Shown here: piece by piece, positions 13,849 to 16,322 of the stretch | Numbering within the stretch: position 1 is the stretch's first letter | How the letters are laid out: every line of letters begins with the position of its first letter | NCBI GenBank assembly: GCA_030751755.1 | Contig: JASMFO010000017.1 | Span: 1 to 16,322 of the forward strand | Reading direction: 5' to 3' | DNA: 16,322 nucleotides | DNA from: Candidatus Woesearchaeota archaeon | GTDB lineage: Archaea; Nanobdellota; Nanobdellia; Woesearchaeales; GW2011-AR4 | Program-made: the position numbers and the translations under genes | The notes under the pieces: generated by a model | Database searches by the model: none | The model's input: the letters and a program-made list of their open reading frames with translations, nothing else | What the model was told of the DNA's origin: nothing

Positions 13849-14868
13849 TTATTCCTGTTCTTTCTTTTTGTTGTTTTCCATTTCAGCTTCTAACAGGTCT
13901 TTGGGCTCTTTAGTTTTAGATTTATCTTTATTTTCTTCTTTAGTCCCTTCACTTTCTTGTTCTTTTTTTGGGGGCTGTATTATCCGGTCTACTTTCTCAT
14001 CAATGATTTTTTCTATTTCGGGTGTTGTTTTGATTCCCGAACTTTCGAATTTTGGCTTTTCTTTTTCTTCAGGCTCTTGCTTCTCCTCCTGTTTTATTGC
14101 CTGGATTCTTTCTCTTTCTTTTTCCAATTCTTTTTCAGAAGGCTCATCAACAACATTTAAACTTCCAAGTTTTCCTCCAATGACTTTAACTTCAGGTTTT
14201 TCTTTCTCCTGCTTTGCTTCTTTGTTTTCGTAAGTATCCAAAGGAACTTCCTGGCCTTCTTTATCCAATAAATCAATTTCCTTTTTTATTTCCTTATCCT
14301 TCTTCTTTTCCTCTTCTGCTTTTGCTTTCTGTTCTTCTTTAATTTGTTTAATCTCGGATTCTTTCTCTTCAATAGCATGGGCTATAGTTCCAAAATCCTT
14401 AAACTGTTCTTTCAATTTTTCTTCCTGAAGGTCAAAATACTCAAAGAATTTTTGTGTTAATTTTATTAGATTTGTCCTTCCATGCTTCTGCCTGCTTATG
14501 TACCCAAGCTCCTCTAATTCCTTAAGATGGTCATATGCCTTATTTGTTCTTATCTTAATAAGATCAGACTGCTTTATAGGATACTTGAATGCTATAACTG
14601 CGAGTGTTTCCATTATTGTTTTGCTCAGCTCTGTCTCTGTCACAATTTTCTGCACTAAAGATAAGAATTGCTCACGGATATTTAACTTCCAGGAATCACC
14701 TTCATTAATAACCATTACGCTGGATTGTTTCTCATCATAGTCTTTTTTTAGTTCCATGAGTGCATTTTGTATTTCTTCATGCCCAGCATGAGCTAACTTA
14801 GAAAGCTCTTCTACATTCATCTTTCTTCCAGAAGAAAATAGTAGTGCCTCTAATTTTTTCTTAAGCAT
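13849..14868 (-). CDS. scpB: Segregation and condensation protein B with long charged C-terminal tail
   Basis: 339 residues. The first 170 or so hold the two winged-helix domains of ScpB: KKKLEALLFSSGRKMNVEELSKL at the start, TIMETLAVIAFKYPIKQSDLIKIR as the conserved centre, then ELEELGYISRQKHGR as the wing. ScpB dimers bind the kleisin ScpA in the Smc complex and help chromosome segregation. Residues about 175-339 are an extended Glu/Lys-rich, low-complexity region, probably coiled coil then disordered, roughly doubling the usual archaeal or bacterial ScpB length (about 180-200). Neither smc nor scpA is in the window. The ATG at 14868 lies 13 nt after the stop of the unknown gene upstream, indicating an operon that continues to the zinc ribbon. 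Confidence 0.92.
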   Translation of the reverse strand: MLKKKLEALLFSSGRKMNVEELSKLAHAGHEEIQNALMELKKDYDEKQSSVMVINEGDSWKLNIREQFLSLVQKIVTETELSKTIMETLAVIAFKYPIKQSDLIKIRTNKAYDHLKELEELGYISRQKHGRTNLIKLTQKFFEYFDLQEEKLKEQFKDFGTIAHAIEEKESEIKQIKEEQKAKAEEEKKKDKEIKKEIDLLDKEGQEVPLDTYENKEAKQEKEKPEVKVIGGKLGSLNVVDEPSEKELEKERERIQAIKQEEKQEPEEKEKPKFESSGIKTTPEIEKIIDEKVDRIIQPPKKEQESEGTKEENKDKSKTKEPKDLLEAEMENNKKKEQE

Positions 14869-14881
14869 ATTTAACCACTTT

Positions 14882-15469
14882 TTAGTCGACTAAACTGTAA
14901 GTCTCGTTTTCTTTGCTTATTTTATTCTCTTTGATTAGTTTATCTAAGAAAATTTCGAGTTCTTTATCGTGTATCCCTGTAGATTTTGAAAGCTTTTCTT
15001 TATCTAAGCTTCCTGATGCTAAAGACACGAGGATTACATTGCTTATAGCTTTATCCAGATTCTGCTTCAAAAACTCGTTCTCATTTTTCTGATTCTTTAC
15101 TATCATGTCTACACCATGTAATCTTGCCTGTAAATCATTTATCAAATCCTCAATTGTTGATTTTTTCATGACAAATTCTTCTGGCTTTGTAATTTCTATA
15201 GAAGAGGGCATATAGTCAAAACAAAAAGATATTAATTTAGGTATGCCCTTAATAACCATATCCAATTCAACAAATATTGCCCACAATTTATCTTTTTCCG
15301 CAGCTTCTGAAAATTCTGAATTAAGCACTATAAGGTCTGAGTCATTCTTTATCTTATCAACGTACATGTTTAGTGTTTTTTCTACATGTTCTTTTGGTTT
15401 GCCCAATATTTCGATTATAATTTTACATCTGATATGCATTTTTTCCGCAATCAACTTTTCTTCTGGCAT
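14882..15469 (-). CDS. Conserved-looking protein of unknown function with C-terminal winged-helix-like region
   Basis: 195 residues; I do not recognise a named family. The N-terminal half looks like an alpha/beta domain (MHIRCKIIIEILGKPKEHVEKTL, then LIVLNSEFSEA and WAIFVELDMVIKG) ending in the distinctive CFDYMPSSIEITKPEEF near 82-98. A helical, coiled-coil-like linker (about 100-140) follows, then LSKSTGIHDKELEIFLDKLIKENKISKE near 155-190, which reads as a winged helix or helix-turn-helix. It is soluble with no signal peptide. It is the first gene of the scpB/zinc-ribbon operon, 13 nt upstream of scpB, the place where scpA often sits, but the N-terminus does not look like a kleisin. A role with the chromosome or in transcription is only suggested. 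A TATA box 26 nt upstream predicts a leaderless mRNA. Confidence 0.82.
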   Translation of the reverse strand: MPEEKLIAEKMHIRCKIIIEILGKPKEHVEKTLNMYVDKIKNDSDLIVLNSEFSEAAEKDKLWAIFVELDMVIKGIPKLISFCFDYMPSSIEITKPEEFVMKKSTIEDLINDLQARLHGVDMIVKNQKNENEFLKQNLDKAISNVILVSLASGSLDKEKLSKSTGIHDKELEIFLDKLIKENKISKENETYSLVD

Positions 15470-15490
15470 AGTACTTTAGAATGAAGTTAG

Positions 15491-15500
15491 ATTTAAAAAG
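15491..15500 (-). promoter_or_regulatory. TATA box of the unknown-scpB-zinc ribbon operon (leaderless)
   Basis: CTTTTTAAAT on the minus strand, centred 26 nt before the ATG at 15469. It shares a 94-bp divergent intergenic region with the phosphate genes. Confidence 0.6.
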
Positions 15501-15535
15501 GTTTTGATGGTCAAATATACCTAATAGGAAAATTA

Positions 15536-15542
15536 TTTATAT
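15536..15542 (+). promoter_or_regulatory. TATA box of the DUF47-PiT operon (leaderless)
   Basis: TTTATAT preceded by a purine/A-rich GGAAAAT BRE-like stretch, centred 25 nt before the ATG at 15564. No Shine-Dalgarno precedes that ATG, which fits a leaderless mRNA. Confidence 0.65.
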
Positions 15543-15563
15543 GAGATTTTAATCACCTTAATT

Positions 15564-16202
15564 ATGGCAAGTATAGTACACTGGCTTTTGCCGAAAGAAG
15601 AAAAATTCTTCCAAATGCTCCAGGAGCAATGCTCTAATGTTGTGGATGGAGCTAATGAGTTTAAAAATTTGGTTAATAATTACAACGAGATGGATTATTC
15701 TAGAAAAAGAGATTTTATAAAAAAAATAAAAGATATAGAGCATAAAGGAGATAACCTAACACATAAGATAATAGGTATTTTAGACAAGACATTTGTAACA
15801 CCAATAGATAAAGAGGATATACATCGGCTAGCTGTACTTCTGGACGATGTGATTGATTTGATCGATTCCACTGCTGAAAGATTAATTATTTTCAAAATAG
15901 ACAAAATTGACAGTTACATAAAGGATTCGACTGATGTTGTTCTGAAAATTGTCAAAGAAATTGAACAAGGGGTTGTAGGGGTCAGTAAACTAAAAAATAT
16001 GAATCAATTCTATATTAATGTGCATACCTTGGAAAATAAGGGTGATGACCTATATCGTGGTGCTCTTTCTAGTTTATTCAATAAAAAGGGATTGGTTGAT
16101 ATTATAAAATATAAGGACATTTACGATTTTTTGGAAAACATAACAGATAAATGCGAAGATATAGCAAATGTAATAGAAAGTATAGTGGTCAAGCATGCCT
16201 GA
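15564..16202 (+). CDS. DUF47 (PhoU-like) phosphate transport accessory protein
   Basis: 212 residues, all helical, matching the DUF47/PhoU-like family in length and pattern: HWLLPKEEKFFQMLQEQ at the N-terminus, KKIKDIEHKGDNLTHKI (E..HKGD metal-binding-type motif near 51-67), FVTPIDKEDIHRLAVLLDDVIDLID near 77-101, then the repeat-like LENKGDDLYR and DKCEDIANVIESIVVKH at the end. The family is usually encoded just before PiT permeases and is thought to regulate low-affinity phosphate uptake. Here its stop codon overlaps the permease start by 8 nt, indicating translational coupling. It is cytoplasmic, probably at the membrane with the transporter, and the E/D-rich motifs may bind metal. Confidence 0.94.
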   Translation: MASIVHWLLPKEEKFFQMLQEQCSNVVDGANEFKNLVNNYNEMDYSRKRDFIKKIKDIEHKGDNLTHKIIGILDKTFVTPIDKEDIHRLAVLLDDVIDLIDSTAERLIIFKIDKIDSYIKDSTDVVLKIVKEIEQGVVGVSKLKNMNQFYINVHTLENKGDDLYRGALSSLFNKKGLVDIIKYKDIYDFLENITDKCEDIANVIESIVVKHA

Positions 16203-16322
16203 GATTTTTTTTATGTTAGTGGTATTTACCATCCTAGTTGCACTAATTTTTGATTTTGGTAATGGCCTAAATGATGCTGCAAATGCCATTGCAACTGTGG
16301 TTGCAACCAGGGCATTGCCTTT
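16195..16322 (+). CDS. PiT-family inorganic phosphate permease, N-terminal fragment (cut by window edge)
   Basis: Only the first 42 codons are present. The ATG at 16195 lies inside the DUF47 gene in another frame, overlapping its end by 8 nt. The first helix is followed by the PiT signature FDFGNGLNDAANAIATVVATRALP, matching the conserved GxNDxANAxAT substrate-site motif. It is a sodium- or proton-coupled phosphate symporter in the membrane. The pairing with DUF47 is standard across archaea and bacteria. The rest of the gene lies beyond the window. Confidence 0.93.
   Translation, partial: MPEIFFMLVVFTILVALIFDFGNGLNDAANAIATVVATRALP

Noticed and set aside
13799..14233. 144-codon Ser/Phe-rich plus-strand frame
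   Set aside because: It is the mirror of the Glu/Lys-rich ScpB tail; AAG and GAA codons read as Ser/Phe/Leu on the other strand.
1..16322. CRISPR arrays, tRNA or rRNA genes, transposases, integrases, toxin-antitoxin pairs
   Set aside because: I looked in every intergenic gap and saw no spaced repeats, tRNA-like cloverleaf sequence or matching protein motifs.

Overview
The window is AT-rich and gene-dense, with coding gaps that never exceed about 165 bases. It most likely comes from an archaeon, and I would guess a DPANN-type lineage such as Woesearchaeota or Pacearchaeota. The archaeal signs are a class I (archaeal-type) CCA-adding enzyme, TATA boxes about 25 nt upstream of start codons that imply leaderless transcripts, a polyprenol/dolichol kinase, and class I desulfoferrodoxin. 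Bacterial-type GyrA and ScpB are also present, as known in several archaeal groups. The lineage is inference; no rRNA or tRNA gene is visible.

Layout: (1) 1-2092, minus: a MoxR/BchI-type AAA+ ATPase and an overlapping VWA (MIDAS) protein that leaves the window. (2) 2254-6313, minus: a tight five-gene operon of cca, a GlmU/RmlA-like sugar nucleotidylyltransferase, a DedA/VTT membrane protein, a PAP2 phosphatase and a CTP-dependent polyprenol kinase. Together it looks like a sugar-nucleotide supply and lipid-carrier recycling set attached to tRNA maturation. (3) 6408-8014, plus: a CPA-family cation/proton antiporter whose ND motif has lost its Asp, then a small orphan gene bracketed by near-identical 25-bp direct repeats. 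(4) 8068-9914, minus: an oxidative-stress operon of a PerR-like regulator, 2-Cys peroxiredoxin, bacterioferritin-like diiron protein and superoxide reductase, with a Per-box-like sequence at the predicted start site. (5) 9915-10077: an intergenic region holding a perfect 17-bp inverted repeat. (6) 10078-15469, minus: an EamA transporter, gyrA, a 47-residue zinc ribbon, scpB with a long charged tail, and an unknown winged-helix protein. (7) 15564-16322, plus: a DUF47/PhoU-like protein overlapping a PiT phosphate permease that runs off the end.

How it fits together: the regulator in (4) probably senses peroxide and controls the whole superoxide, peroxide and iron chain. Region (6) groups chromosome-structure functions (condensin accessory protein, gyrase subunit). 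Region (7) is the standard phosphate uptake pair. I found no clear defence system, CRISPR array, insertion sequence or integrase. The least explained items are the stem-loop at 9973-10031, the repeat-flanked orphan gene at 7605-8041, and the unknown protein upstream of scpB.
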